Below, one piece after another: positions 22,988 through 33,929 of a stretch of 64,000 bases of DNA. Source of the DNA: Adineta ricciae (taxonomy: Eukaryota > Rotifera > Eurotatoria > Adinetida > Adinetidae); contig CAJNOJ010000018.1 in NCBI GenBank assembly GCA_905250025.1, positions 620,001 through 684,000 of the forward strand. Reading direction: 5' to 3'. The position numbers and the translations under genes are program-made. Every line of letters starts with the position of its first letter. Position 1 is the stretch's first letter. The notes beneath the pieces are model-generated. The model saw only the letters and a program-made list of their open reading frames with translations, was not told the origin of the DNA and searched no databases.

Positions 22988-24366
22988 ATGAATATCTTAT
23001 CGAAGACACCTTCATTCACTCGCCAAGTATTCTGTACAATCAATCAACAAATTCGTTTTCTTTCGCAAAATGTATGAATATGTTGAGCTGAATTGAAGAT
23101 ATCAAAACTTTTTCTTGTTTCGTTTAGAAAACAGCAGTTAGTAATAATCGACAGCAGTCCGAATTACGTTTTACTTTACCCAATGGAAATCTATCGAAAG
23201 AACAACGACAAGAATACGAAAAAAATGGTTTTCTTGTCATTCGTAATTTAGTGAAAGCTAAAACGCTCGATCATTTCCGGTAGATGAAAGTTTTCCGATT
23301 CAACTTTTTTTCGATATCTTGTCTATTTAGTGAACGCTTTCAACAAGTATGCGTAGGCATAGTCAAAGTACCAGGCATGACCGTTATGAAAGACGTTGCT
23401 ATTGCTAAATCAGAGTTTGCTGATGGCGAAAAGGCAATAACAAAAATACAGGATTTTACATTGGATGATGAACTGTTTAAATACTGTTGTGAACCTGAAA
23501 TTGTTAAATATGTTGAAAATTTTACCGGACCGAATATTATGGCTATGCATACTATGGTGGATAGATCACTGTTTCTCATACATACATCGATGCCGATATT
23601 TTTTCCTTTAGTTAATAAATAAACCACCTGATCCAGGCACTCAATCATCGCGACATCCACTTCATCAAGATCTTTATTATTTTCCATTTCGACCAGCTGA
23701 TCGAATTGTTTGTGCATGGACAGCAATGGAAACGATCAATCGAGAAAATGGATGTCTCGTAGTCATACCAGGATCGCACACGGGTGAACTCGAAGTGCAC
23801 GAGTATCCGAAATGGAAGGTAAAAGAATTTTCTCCATAAGTTTCATTGCTTTTTCTTCGTTTTCAGGGCGGGGTAAACAAAATGTATCACGGAATACAAA
23901 AGTTCGATCCAAATCAAAAAATGGTACATCTACATATGGAAACAGGTAGAATGCGCCGCTTTTCATGTGATTGTAGATCTATGATTTCGAGTAGGTGATA
24001 CAGTCTTCTTCCATCCATTACTTATTCATGGTAGTGGAACGAATCGATCAAGTCGATTTCGAAAAGTACGTTAATTCATCAGCTGAGTGAACTACTAAAA
24101 CTTTTTTCTCTTTCTCGCGGTGAAATAGGCTATTTCGTGCCATTATGCCGATTCTGCATGTGAATATATTGAATGTAAGGATGGTGTACAAGATTTTATT
24201 TCGAAGGAAGTGACAGATATCTTTCGCAAGAAAACAGGATTGCAAGACGCACAATTCGAAGTAAGATTATCTCAGAATGTTTTGTTAATATTGCATTCAA
24301 ATTAAATAACAGGATGTATGGAGAATCAAAAGTCGACTTGTAAAAGGTGAACGAATCAATCTATAG
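22988..24366 (+). CDS. PHYH: Phytanoyl-CoA 2-hydroxylase (PHYH), Fe(II)/2-oxoglutarate dioxygenase
   Basis: Eight small exons (22988-23071, 23128-23279, 23331-23556, 23612-23818, 23867-23945, 23995-24065, 24129-24260, 24313-24366) total 1005 bp, 334 residues; human PHYH is about the same length. Recognisable segments are [26 protein letters not shown], the metal-binding HxD (His172, Asp174), [26 protein letters not shown] with His261, Arg272 for 2-oxoglutarate, and the C-terminal [10 protein letters not shown]. The catalytic set is therefore complete. It performs the first step of peroxisomal alpha-oxidation of branched fatty acids. A peroxisomal targeting signal 2 would be expected near the N-terminus, but I cannot point to a clean one. 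All splice joins keep frame with GT-AG ends. Confidence 0.93.
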
Positions 24367-24665
24367 ACGAATACAGAACAAAAACAATCTTGATTTCATC
24401 ACTTGTTCGTCTCTTCTTTTAATCATACGATAGTCTTTTTTTTCTTTATCTTTCTAAATTTGCTGAAGAATAAATAAAAAAAGCGATTTGCTCAAGATTT
24501 AGCTACCAACGAACCAATGACTAACAATAGAATGAATCATAGATAATCATTTTCTTGCGTTCTGTCAGTCGTTCTTCGTCTTTCTTTGCATTAGTTTACT
24601 GTGCAATTTGTGCAGCATTGATGTGTATATAAGGAAAAAGAAGGCAACACAACAAGCATACTTAC

Positions 24666-24820
24666 CTGCCACGGGTGCATAACCGATCAGGAACGGCGAT
24701 GCCCCAGGTCGAGGCGCGGGCATTGCACATCGCCCCCGTTGACGCCTGCGAAAAGTCCAAATCGGGCTTTCTCGAGTGGATAATTTGTTCCGCGGCCACT
24801 TGCGTTCGCGCATTGGCCAT
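24666..24820 (-). other. GC-rich island, possible orphan exon
   Basis: A 155-bp block is visibly GC-rich against its AT-rich surroundings. On the minus strand it is open from an ATG (MANARTQVAAEQIIHSRK...) and ends exactly at a strong CAG/GTAAGT donor at 24665. Composition and splice site suggest an exon of foreign or unusual origin, but I could not find the next exon and recognise no family. A second frame (MEWPMRERKW) is also open, so the coding frame is uncertain. Confidence 0.3.
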
Positions 24821-25015
24821 TCCATCAATTAAAGATGAAAATAAGTTTTTCTTTCAGACATGAACTTGTAGTCCGTTTCTTGTAGGTTGAGCGCCTCCAT
24901 GATAATGAATGTTAGTGAGAGTTGCATAAAAGCGAAGCGATACTTGAATGGTTTCCATTCTTGTTTGTATATCGATAGAGAAGCACTGCGTGTTGTACTA
25001 TGGTTATGTTCAATA

Positions 25016-25060
25016 CTTAGGGCATACCAAAAGTTCTGGCCACGATATTTTTATTTTTCA
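25016..25060. repeat. Solo terminal-inverted-repeat fragment
   Basis: The sequence starting CTTAGGGCATACCAAAAG is nearly identical to the ends of the palindromic element at 28346-28910 for about 40 bases and is preceded by TA. Similarity stops near 25060 and no partner end is seen, so it is a truncated copy or one end of a degraded element. Confidence 0.75.
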
Positions 25061-26620
25061 AAATTGTCAATATGCATTTCTTCTCTCTCTGTATACAGAG
25101 TGGTTAACTTGTCAAATATTATACACAGTGTTGGTTTCTTCCCTCAATATCTATACCACTCAAATCCTCAAACATTATTTACAACATGAGATCATATAAC
25201 AGTAAAACAATACTGTAACGGCAAAATAATGAGATGAATTATATTTTATTATTGTTAAAGCATCGTATTTATTTCTTTTTGCGATTATGATAACAAACTA
25301 GAAGAGTGTTACTGCTATATTCCTCATGTAAATGACGTTCGCCACACTCCACTACATTTCAACTGCCTCTCATATACTACACATTATCGTCTGGTATAAA
25401 TGATACAATGAAGAATAGGAAAAATGAAAGAACTATTTAAACGACATTTTGTTATGGCCGATCGCAAACTCTTCTCGCTGATCATTACTAATCACAGTAG
25501 ATGAACCTTTATCTAGAGTTTTTAACAGTATACATGTCGTTAGCATCATTGACAGAAGATTATAAATCAGAATTCGAATCAGCATTCTGTGTTGACTTTG
25601 TTAGTTCTTCTCTTTATAACACCAAAAATGAATGTATATTTGGACGTTCTCCCGTCGTTCAATATATTACAGAGACGATATAAATTAAACCACTCACTAG
25701 TGAGCTACTTCTTTATTGTCGCATTAATATATTTCTATCAGTTGTATCTGGTACCTATGCGACAGAAAAAAAGATGAAAAATAAATGAAGCACGGTATAC
25801 GATAGATATGTACGAACATCTATCTAATTATGTTAGATACCGAACAGAACAACCTGTAATCATAAAAGATATTATTCAATCTGAAAATAAGTCAGGCTTA
25901 AGTTTCACAAGCCTCTCCGCCCCACCGTCTCTGACTGTATGGCATGATTGATGTTCAAAAGGTGTATATTCATTGATGATTATCGAACAAGGTACACATA
26001 ATCATCAAAGATACATAAAAAAAGGCGCTTTCTGTGACTCTTCAGTATGGCAATCGTCTTTTCCCGAAAGAGAAGACAATTCCATAACATGATACTAATC
26101 TCATATTCATTCGTTTACACAAAAATCCGGCCATGGCCACTTTCCACGCTTTATCGATACAGATCATTGACCAATCACTAGTCTTGACACTTACCCATTG
26201 CACCACTGTATATGAGATAAAATTCAACGGTTTATTAATTAGAATAGAGTAACATTCAAAGCAACACTGACACAGCACTTTCGACATGCTAAGGAAAGTA
26301 TTCACAAAGAATGTCTCCTAGACAGCGTTAATTCTTGGATCCTATGATCGCAACGCTTATGTCAAACAATCGAGACTATATACTATACTAAAAGTATCCG
26401 CACTTTGTAGAGACGTTCATCAGGAACCTTTCTATCAAAACAGTTCTTTTCTCTAACAAAGTATGGATACAAAGAACTCATAATACTGCGAGATCCTTCT
26501 AATCTCTACCAGGCGTCAATACTGTAAAGATTAAAATGATTTAATAAAGTTTATTTCCAACCAACTTTACTTAAAAGAACACAAATGGACACGTTTATGT
26601 CCTTTGGATAAGAAAACTTT

Positions 26621-27364
26621 TCAATATCGTCTGCCACCATAGACCAATTGTTGTTGATTGAAGAATTCTTCAATATTTTCAACTGGTTCACCGACACTCA
26701 CATGAGCATTGGGTTCGTTGCTGGAAACATTTTGAACGACACCATTGCTATTACTAGAGGCAGATGCGAAACTAAAACTTGAGCGAGGTGCAGCAGGACG
26801 ACCATGGTTGAAGAATTCTTCAATATTTTCAACTGGTTCACCGACACTCACATGAGCATTGGGTTCGTTGCTGGAAACATTTTGAACGACACCATTGTTG
26901 TTACTAGATGCAGATGCAAAGCTAAAGCTCGAACGAGCTGAAGGAGCACCACCTTGATTTACGAGTTGTTGAAGTTGATTAGCAACAGTGTTGTATAGTG
27001 CATTGTTCGAATGAAGATATTCTTGTAGTTGCGATAACACGTCACTTAGAACTGCGTTCGCATTGAACTGACCATTAACTACATTTTGATTGAGTTGATC
27101 AATTTGCTGTGCAATAGTTTGGAATAGTTCTGGAGAAATATCATTAGCAATTTGACTTGCAAGACTGTTCAGTTGATTAGCCATATTCTATTGGAAGAAA
27201 ATAGGAAAATAATGAGAAAAAGAAAGAGACGAATATATTTTTACGTTTTGTGATGATAATTGATTAAACAGTGGATTGAAATTATTGGCTCCATTCGAAA
27301 GAGGTTTGCTTTGTACCGAAACAATGCCAACGAGAAGAAGAGCAAATTGAATTGACGAACGCAT
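26621..27364 (-). CDS. Small secreted protein with internal 50-residue duplication, unrecognised
   Basis: Two exons (27245-27364 and 26621-27187, 57-bp intron) give 228 residues. I chose ATG 27364 because it opens a signal peptide (MRSSIQFALLLVGIVSVQS). The mature N-terminal half is Asn/Gln-rich and probably helical (NQLNSLASQIANDI, LSQLQEYLHSNN). The C-terminal half holds two near-identical 50-residue units beginning RSSFSFASASSN and ending GEPVENIEEFFN. It finishes QQQLVYGGRRY, where a GRR site could allow processing. No known family. An extracellular structural, repeat-peptide or peptide-precursor role is possible, without direct evidence. Confidence 0.72.
26660..26959. repeat. Tandem duplication, two 150-bp units
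   Basis: The string GAAGAATTCTTCAATATTTT recurs at exactly 150 bp spacing (26660 and 26810). The two units are almost identical apart from a few substitutions. The period is a multiple of three and adds one extra 50-residue unit to the secreted protein. Confidence 0.9.
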
Positions 27365-28345
27365 GATTGTAAAATATTTCACTTGCAAATTCACTGAAGA
27401 AGATGTAACATTTGAGGCCTTTTTATACTTTGATTTGAGAAAAGAAAAAGCAAAGATTAGATTGCGATCGTAGTTTTCATTTCTAATTAAATCATATACT
27501 AATCCGTAGACATCGGATAGAATTACAAAAACGATAGGTCCATTATGATCAGAAAATAACGAATGTTCGCATTAAGCTTCTTGTTTTCAAGGTTATTCAG
27601 AGAGATTCGAGTTATGAGCTCCTATTTTTAGAAGTTTTCAGATACACTTCATGCCCAGTTCGAACAATCGGATACTCGGATCCCATGTTGGATCCGAAGG
27701 ATGGATTTCCTGGATTTTCTAAGGGTCATCATAGAACATACCTAAAAAGATCGCTCATAAAATTTGCAACAACCGACGGGATATTCCTAGTCGGATTCCA
27801 ATGCAATTCGGTTTCCAGGAATCCGATCGGATTTTGTCGGATCCGGTCAGATCCAGCATTGGATTTTTTGACCTGGGTATGGAAAAGATTTTCAGACAAA
27901 GATATAATGAAATGTTTGTTTGACAAGGGGCTGTATCGAACAACTACATCTTGGGCTTCAATTCATAATATATACATATGTATAAGAGGATCGCTTTTAG
28001 ACATACCAATTATTCGTTTTCTTGTCACTTTGTTATTCCATGTTTTCTTTCGTTGTGTGTGATCTTCGTTTTTTCTACTTCGATTAGGAAACAACAGTTT
28101 TATGTAACTACACTTTTTGGAATACCTTAGAAATGAAACTAAAGGAATCTTCTTTTGAAGTTTTAATTCAATCTTATGAAAGCTTACACTTGGTATTGAG
28201 TGCTACAGATTTCATGTAAATAACTATAAAATACACCCACATGAAATTATGAGGTATATTATTAGATGCAAAACATTCCATCATATTTTTCATAAGAGCG
28301 TTTTCGATATTAACTTGTTTTGTAAGATTTGAAAAACAAGGTTTA
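27365..28345. other. No gene recognised; GGAT/ATCC-rich segment at 27660-27870
   Basis: The first part is the promoter flank of the secreted-protein gene. At 27660-27870 the motifs GGATCC, TCGGAT and their complements recur unusually often, with short inverted pairs such as ATCCGATCGGAT. The open frames there are open on both strands, which fits repeat composition rather than coding. Confidence 0.45.
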
Positions 28346-28910
28346 CTTAGGGCATGCCAAAAGTTCTGGCCACGATATTTTTATTTTAAAAAATGCCTAG
28401 CTTTTGAAAGTTTTATTACACGAATAGACAGTAAAATATCTGCTCTACAATACTGCATATATCAATCGTGTTTTGGATTTAATTCTGATATCCATTTCAA
28501 TAAAGTCTATGATATCCAGGATTAGCAAAAATTCTGATGACATCAAATAAAAATATAAAAGGAAGGACATATCTCTAGTTTTATTTCATTAAATGTTCAA
28601 AATAATCACCATTATATAATGTTCTCGAACACGACGTCATAAAACATTATACAAAAGGAAAGAAAAGAAACAGCACAGAATATTCCGGAATTTATTCAAA
28701 CACTATACAAGGATCTAATAGAAATTGTTATAACCGCTATTTAATAGACTTTATCGAAATGGATATCAGAATTAAATCCAAAACACGATTGATATATGCA
28801 GTATTGTAGAGCAGATATTTTACTGTCTATTCGTGTAATAAAACTTTCAAAAGCTAGAGATTTTTTTTAAAATAAAAATATCGTGGCCAGAACTTTTGGT
28901 ATGCCCTAAG
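28346..28910. mobile_element. Palindromic MITE-like element with TA target duplication
   Basis: The 565-bp element begins CTTAGGGCATGCC and ends GGTATGCCCTAAG. Its two arms, each about 165 bp (28346-28510 and 28744-28910), are inverted copies with few mismatches and flank a 233-bp centre. The flanks are TA on both sides (28344-28345, 28911-28912), as expected for Tc1/mariner-type transposition. I see no transposase frame, so it is non-autonomous. High arm similarity suggests recent activity. Confidence 0.85.
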
Positions 28911-29427
28911 TATATCAACGTTGATGTTAGTGGCGATTCTGTTTGTAATGCTTATGACTGGGAAAAGATTAATGTTACTTCTAGAAGCAGAAAGAAGAAC
29001 GATAGCAATTCGGTCGAACATCGACATTCAATTGATATCAAATTATTTTTGTTGAAGATGAGCAATGAATAGTGTCAATGATGACTCTACTGTTTGGTTT
29101 TGTCGATACATTCCGCACTATATTGTCTCTCAGATGAACAGATCGACAACTGGCGTCCTCTATCAGAATTGTCCGAAACATGAAATTATTTCTTTTTAAT
29201 TAGAAATTCGTCTGTCTATGCTGATGAGAAAATTACATTCAATGAGAATAATATTCAAATATTTTAACAAATATGGCTGAAATATTATCCAGTAGGAATA
29301 ATGTAATCACCAACTAGTTGATTTGGTTGTTGTATTGTATGTGTATGCAATACCATAAATAAGAATAGTATTCGATCTAAAATCGACTATAACTATATTC
29401 TGTTTAATTTTATTAGATAAATTAATA
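28911..29427. other. No gene recognised
   Basis: Between the MITE and NDUFB3. Short frames on both strands near 28915-29070 have no motif. It includes the NDUFB3 promoter flank. Confidence 0.4.
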
Positions 29428-29915
29428 ATGGTTGCCGGTTCTGCCAAGAATCATGCAGGCAGTGGACATCATTCAGAGCACGGGCACCATGCCGGAAAAG
29501 CGGCAGCTGCTTATCCAGATCGTTTTCCTAACGCCTGTGAATTTCGTATACCTGGTATTTGTCATTCACATTTGTTTTCTTAAATCTACTTGCTTCTTTC
29601 GTAGATTGGCGTTCATACAAAGTAGATGGCATACCTGAATTAGAAAAACATCGTTCAGTCTTATCGAATAAAGGATTGCGTGATCCTTGGATTCGAAACC
29701 AAGCCTGGTTATATGATCCAAAAGCTGGTGCTTATCCTCAATGGCGTGTTTCGATGCGTACAGCTTTCTTTGGTTTCCGTTATGCGCTCGTTGCTTTGGC
29801 TACTTGTTTCATAACAGAAAAGATTCTTGAGAAAGCTTTTCCACCATTTCACGAACACATCCACCTATATAATCCCGATAAACCTCATTCACACGATGAC
29901 CACGGCCATCATTAG
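29428..29915 (+). CDS. NDUFB3: NADH dehydrogenase (ubiquinone) 1 beta subcomplex subunit 3, complex I B12
   Basis: Two exons (29428-29554, 29605-29915; 50-bp intron) encode 145 residues. A His/Gly/Ala-rich N-terminus, longer than in vertebrate NDUFB3, precedes the family core: WRSYKVDGIPELEKH, then the hallmark GLRDPWIRNQAWLYD. A single transmembrane helix follows (FRYALVALATCFITE), with a histidine-rich end (HSHDDHGHH). It is a small accessory subunit of respiratory complex I in the mitochondrial inner membrane. The GLRDPW-RNxAW signature makes the call secure. Confidence 0.9.
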
Positions 29916-30796
29916 GAAGTGTCCATTACTTATAACCCAACCTTTCGTTTTTTTTCTTCGTCTGTAGATTTTTGGAAAAAAGAAAACATCCATCTTGATC
30001 CTTTTATCTTGTTCACTTGTTTATTTTATATAACAATAATTGTACTAAGACAATACTCGTACTAACAATGATATCAGAGAAGAGAAAATTCATACCTAAA
30101 ATTTCGTATCTATGCAACTGACAGAAACATTTCAGTCAAANTTTTTTTTCTTCGTCTGTAGATTTTTGGAAAAAAGAAAACATCCATCTTGATCCTTTTA
30201 TCTTGTTCACTTGTTTATTTTATATAACAATAATTGTACTAAGACAATACTCGTACTAACAATGATATCAGAGAAGAGAAAATTCATACCTAAAATTTCG
30301 TATCTATGCAACTGACAGAAACATTTCAGTCAAACAAAGAGCCAAATTTGAGTACTACATAAGTAGATTTTGAATCTGTCTCACGTTTCGCACGAAAATT
30401 CATTGTGTCACAATGGATTGATCATGACGGAAGTGGTTTTTTTTACCTAATTCATTCGATCACGAAATAAAAATATGTCTGTCATCAATGTACAAACAGA
30501 GGCCATTGTAGTTTTGCATATTTCAATGACGCGGACATCCAGGTAATTATCGAGTGTCTATTTTAGCCTTGAATTACTCAGTTTCGTTAAACATCGGCAT
30601 GACTTCGGTATTCGTGACGTCAATTGAATAACGAAGAGAAGAAAAGAGATCTCCAGTTATTTTCTGTTCTGTTCGGCAGGAAGGACGGCCGTCGAAAGTC
30701 ATGCGTTGAGACTGTTTGCTTTCTTCAAGTTAAAAAGAAACGAAAAACTTCAATATTTAGTTACATTTCACATTCGCACACAAAATAGGTTACAAC
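29916..30796. other. Intergenic with a duplicated block and a sequence gap
   Basis: Holds the NDUFB3 3' flank, the 193-bp repeated block listed next and the upstream flank of the Cdc42-like gene. No gene seen. Confidence 0.5.
29948..30334. repeat. Perfect-looking 193-bp direct repeat around a single N
   Basis: Bases 29948-30140 recur at 30142-30334 with no difference that I can see, and the only ambiguous base of the window (N, 30141) sits exactly between them. This is the expected pattern when two overlapping contigs are joined without merging, so I regard it as an assembly artefact rather than a biological tandem repeat. Confidence 0.85.
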
Positions 30797-31657
30797 ATGC
30801 AAACTATTAAATGCGTTATAGTCGGTGATGGCACAGTTGGTAAGATAAAAACAACTGATATTCGAATTTTCATTTCGATATGTTTGAATAGGAAAAACAT
30901 GTATGCTTATCACATACGCATCGAATAAATTTCCGACAACCTATGTTCCAACAGTGAGTTTTCATTTGCAAATGACTGATGATGGTAACGAACACTCTGT
31001 TTAGGTGTTTGATAATTATGCTGTTACAGTAAACATTGATGGTCAACCACACTCACTGGGTCTGTTTGATACGGCCGGTAGGATATTTTTGCAGAATTAA
31101 GCTGTTTGACCAATCATATTGATCTAGGTCAGGAAGAGTTCGATCGTCTCCGTCCATTAAGTTACAACTCGACGGATGTTTTCCTAGTTTGTTTCAGTGT
31201 CGTATCACCGACATCGTTTAGCAACGTCCGTGAAAAAGTTCGTTAGATTACGTCGAGAAACAAATTAGGTCATTATATTTTCTTTTCTCAAATTAGTGGG
31301 CACCTGAAGTAGAACATTATTGTCCAAAGGTTCCATATATACTTGTCGGAACACAAATCGATCTCCGCGATGATGCAGCAACCATTGCGAAATTACAAAA
31401 ATCCAATGAGAAGCCCATCTCACCAAAACAAGGTCAGAAACTGGCACAAACCATCAAAGCTGCACAATATCTTGAGTGTAGTGCACTCACACAGGTAGGT
31501 TTAACATGATATGATTGACTATGGACAAAAATATTTTTGCCTTTTTTTAACCTTCTAGCAAGGATTGAAAAATGTTTTCGACGAAGCAATTATGACTACG
31601 CTGAAAAGAAAGAAACAAAAAGCCGTAAAAGAACCCGGCTCATGTTGTTTACTATGA
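30797..31657 (+). CDS. Cdc42-like Rho GTPase, diverged tandem paralogue
   Basis: Six exons (30797-30839, 30892-30953, 31005-31077, 31128-31237, 31297-31494, 31559-31657) give 194 residues. The P-loop is GDGTVGKTC, with threonine where Cdc42 has alanine 13. Switch I reads [13 protein letters not shown] and switch [15 protein letters not shown]; the nucleotide motifs TQIDLRDD and CSALTQ are present. The tail is basic and ends in the prenylation box CCLL. Intron positions match the neighbouring Cdc42 gene exactly, so the two arose by tandem duplication. This copy has diverged more ([25 protein letters not shown]). The intron before WAPEV uses donor GTTCGT. Expected to be a membrane-anchored molecular switch for actin and polarity; whether it cycles normally is unknown. 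Confidence 0.9.
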
Positions 31658-31969
31658 TACCGTTTGAACAAAAAACATCGAGGTCTTCTTTTTGTTGTTT
31701 GTATGTGATTGATGAACAGACTTTTGCTAATTCAGTTTCTTCGTTTTCGTATAATAAACTCGATTGTGTTAAAGCGGAGAAACGACAGAGGTCACTAATC
31801 AGCGAGGATCACTCATTCTCGATTTTTTCCCATTGGTGTTTCATTGACATCCATTTATCTCAATGTTTGTTTACGTAGTTATTTATTTACTCATATCTGT
31901 TTAATAGAACATCGTCATTAGTCGAAGTTCGAAAAAGAATTTGCGAATATTTCCAAAAGTTGATTAACA
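31658..31969. other. Spacer between the two Cdc42 genes
   Basis: A 312-bp spacer containing the 3' end of the first copy (AATAAA at 31753) and the presumed promoter of the second. Nothing else recognised. Confidence 0.5.
31753..31758 (+). terminator. AATAAA polyadenylation signal
   Basis: Hexamer about 95 bases after the stop of the first Cdc42-like gene and about 210 bases before the next ATG, consistent with separate transcripts. Confidence 0.45.
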
Positions 31970-32838
<869 letters not shown>

Positions 32839-33195
32839 ATGAACAATCAACCGTGCTGAACTTGCAGAAAGAAAAACTCCTTTTTTTCACATTCTTATCC
32901 TCACTAAACATTTCTTTTGTGTTATCGATTAGCTGTGTGTGTTTTTTTGTCGAAGTATTATATACATATATATTTGTGTTGTCTGGAGAAATCTATAGTT
33001 GACTATAGATTTGTGTCTTTTGCTGTTGAATAATCTCATCTATTATCATGCGTGTTCCATTACATACGTTCTCTTTTTTTATAATTTGTATAACAATATA
33101 TATGTATATGTAATTCTTTGTTCCTTTTTCAACTTTAATAATATAATGAATATAGAAAAGCAAGCGGTTGAAATGTTTATGCGAAATTAAAAGAC
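32839..33195. other. Convergent intergenic region
   Basis: 3' flanks of Cdc42 (+) and the inhibitor gene (-). AT-rich with TATATA runs near 32965. No gene. Confidence 0.5.
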
Positions 33196-33441
33196 TTAAC
33201 CAGTGCGAGGTGGTCGTATGATTTTGTTGCCATCGTCAACGAACAATCGAACACGATCGAGACGATAATCACGAGTACACGGTGCTCCATCTTGCTTAAT
33301 TTCAACATTGAAACCTTAGACAATTGAATAGTAGAAAGCATTCGATCAAATCACGCTCATACCTTCAGCAGTTAATTGACTCTGTACTTCATCAGCATCT
33401 TTACCAACAAATTCCGGCCATGATTTATTTTCATTCGACAT
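33196..33441 (-). CDS. Potato inhibitor I family serine protease inhibitor
   Basis: Two exons (33363-33441 and 33196-33314, 48-bp intron) encode 65 residues, the size of eglin c-type inhibitors. Family features in order are SWPEFVGKDADEV near the N-terminus, a reactive-site loop region around GAPCTRDYRLDRVRLFVDD and the end IIRPPRTG. The Cys-Thr pair in the loop is the likely P1 position by alignment with the family. It has no signal peptide, so it may act inside the cell or leave by another route. It would block subtilisin/chymotrypsin-like proteases. The family is common in plants and bacteria and patchy in animals (leech eglin), so horizontal or patchy inheritance is possible. Confidence 0.85.
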
Positions 33442-33929
33442 ACTACTAGAACAAAGCGAAGAAAAATCATGTCACACCTTGGAATTCAATTCTCACACAT
33501 GCCTGTTCGTTTGCACTTGTTAGAATCCCGATAAATAAATGAAGAATACATTGACTTAGTCTGCGTATTTATACTATATTGATACTTTTCTCTCGACATT
33601 TATGGTAAGCTAAGTAAAATAGATAGTTCGATGAATAACCTAAACAGATGTATTGTGAGTCATGATACAAATCTGCTAAAGGAAGAACAATGATTTTTCT
33701 TATGTGAATTCTATCGATGAGATGACAGATAAACTAATCTTCGAAAATTTAACTTGACTCATGTGAATCAACACAGATGTGATAGATTAAGTGAATTCGA
33801 TTGTTATTTACATATTACAATGAAACATTCATCAGTCGAATGTACTCGGAACACTTTGTTTTTCAAGAACACACGCAATTTTATTATGAATCAGCTAAGA
33901 TATTAATAAATTAAAAAAGAGACTTTCTT
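33442..33929. other. Intergenic, no gene recognised
   Basis: Promoter flank of the inhibitor gene and 3' flank of GCAT, both on the minus strand. AT-rich, nothing recognised. Confidence 0.5.

Larger units (their letters stand above)
24367..26620. other. 2.2-kb region without a convincing gene
   Basis: AT-rich except for a GC-rich island at 24666-24820 and a transposon-end fragment at 25016-25060, both listed separately. The remaining frames (for example 25501-25683, 26042-26305) show no family motifs. Confidence 0.5.

Noticed and set aside
29948-30334. Biological tandem duplication downstream of NDUFB3
   Set aside because: The copies show no visible difference and are separated by the single N of the window; an assembly join is the simpler explanation.
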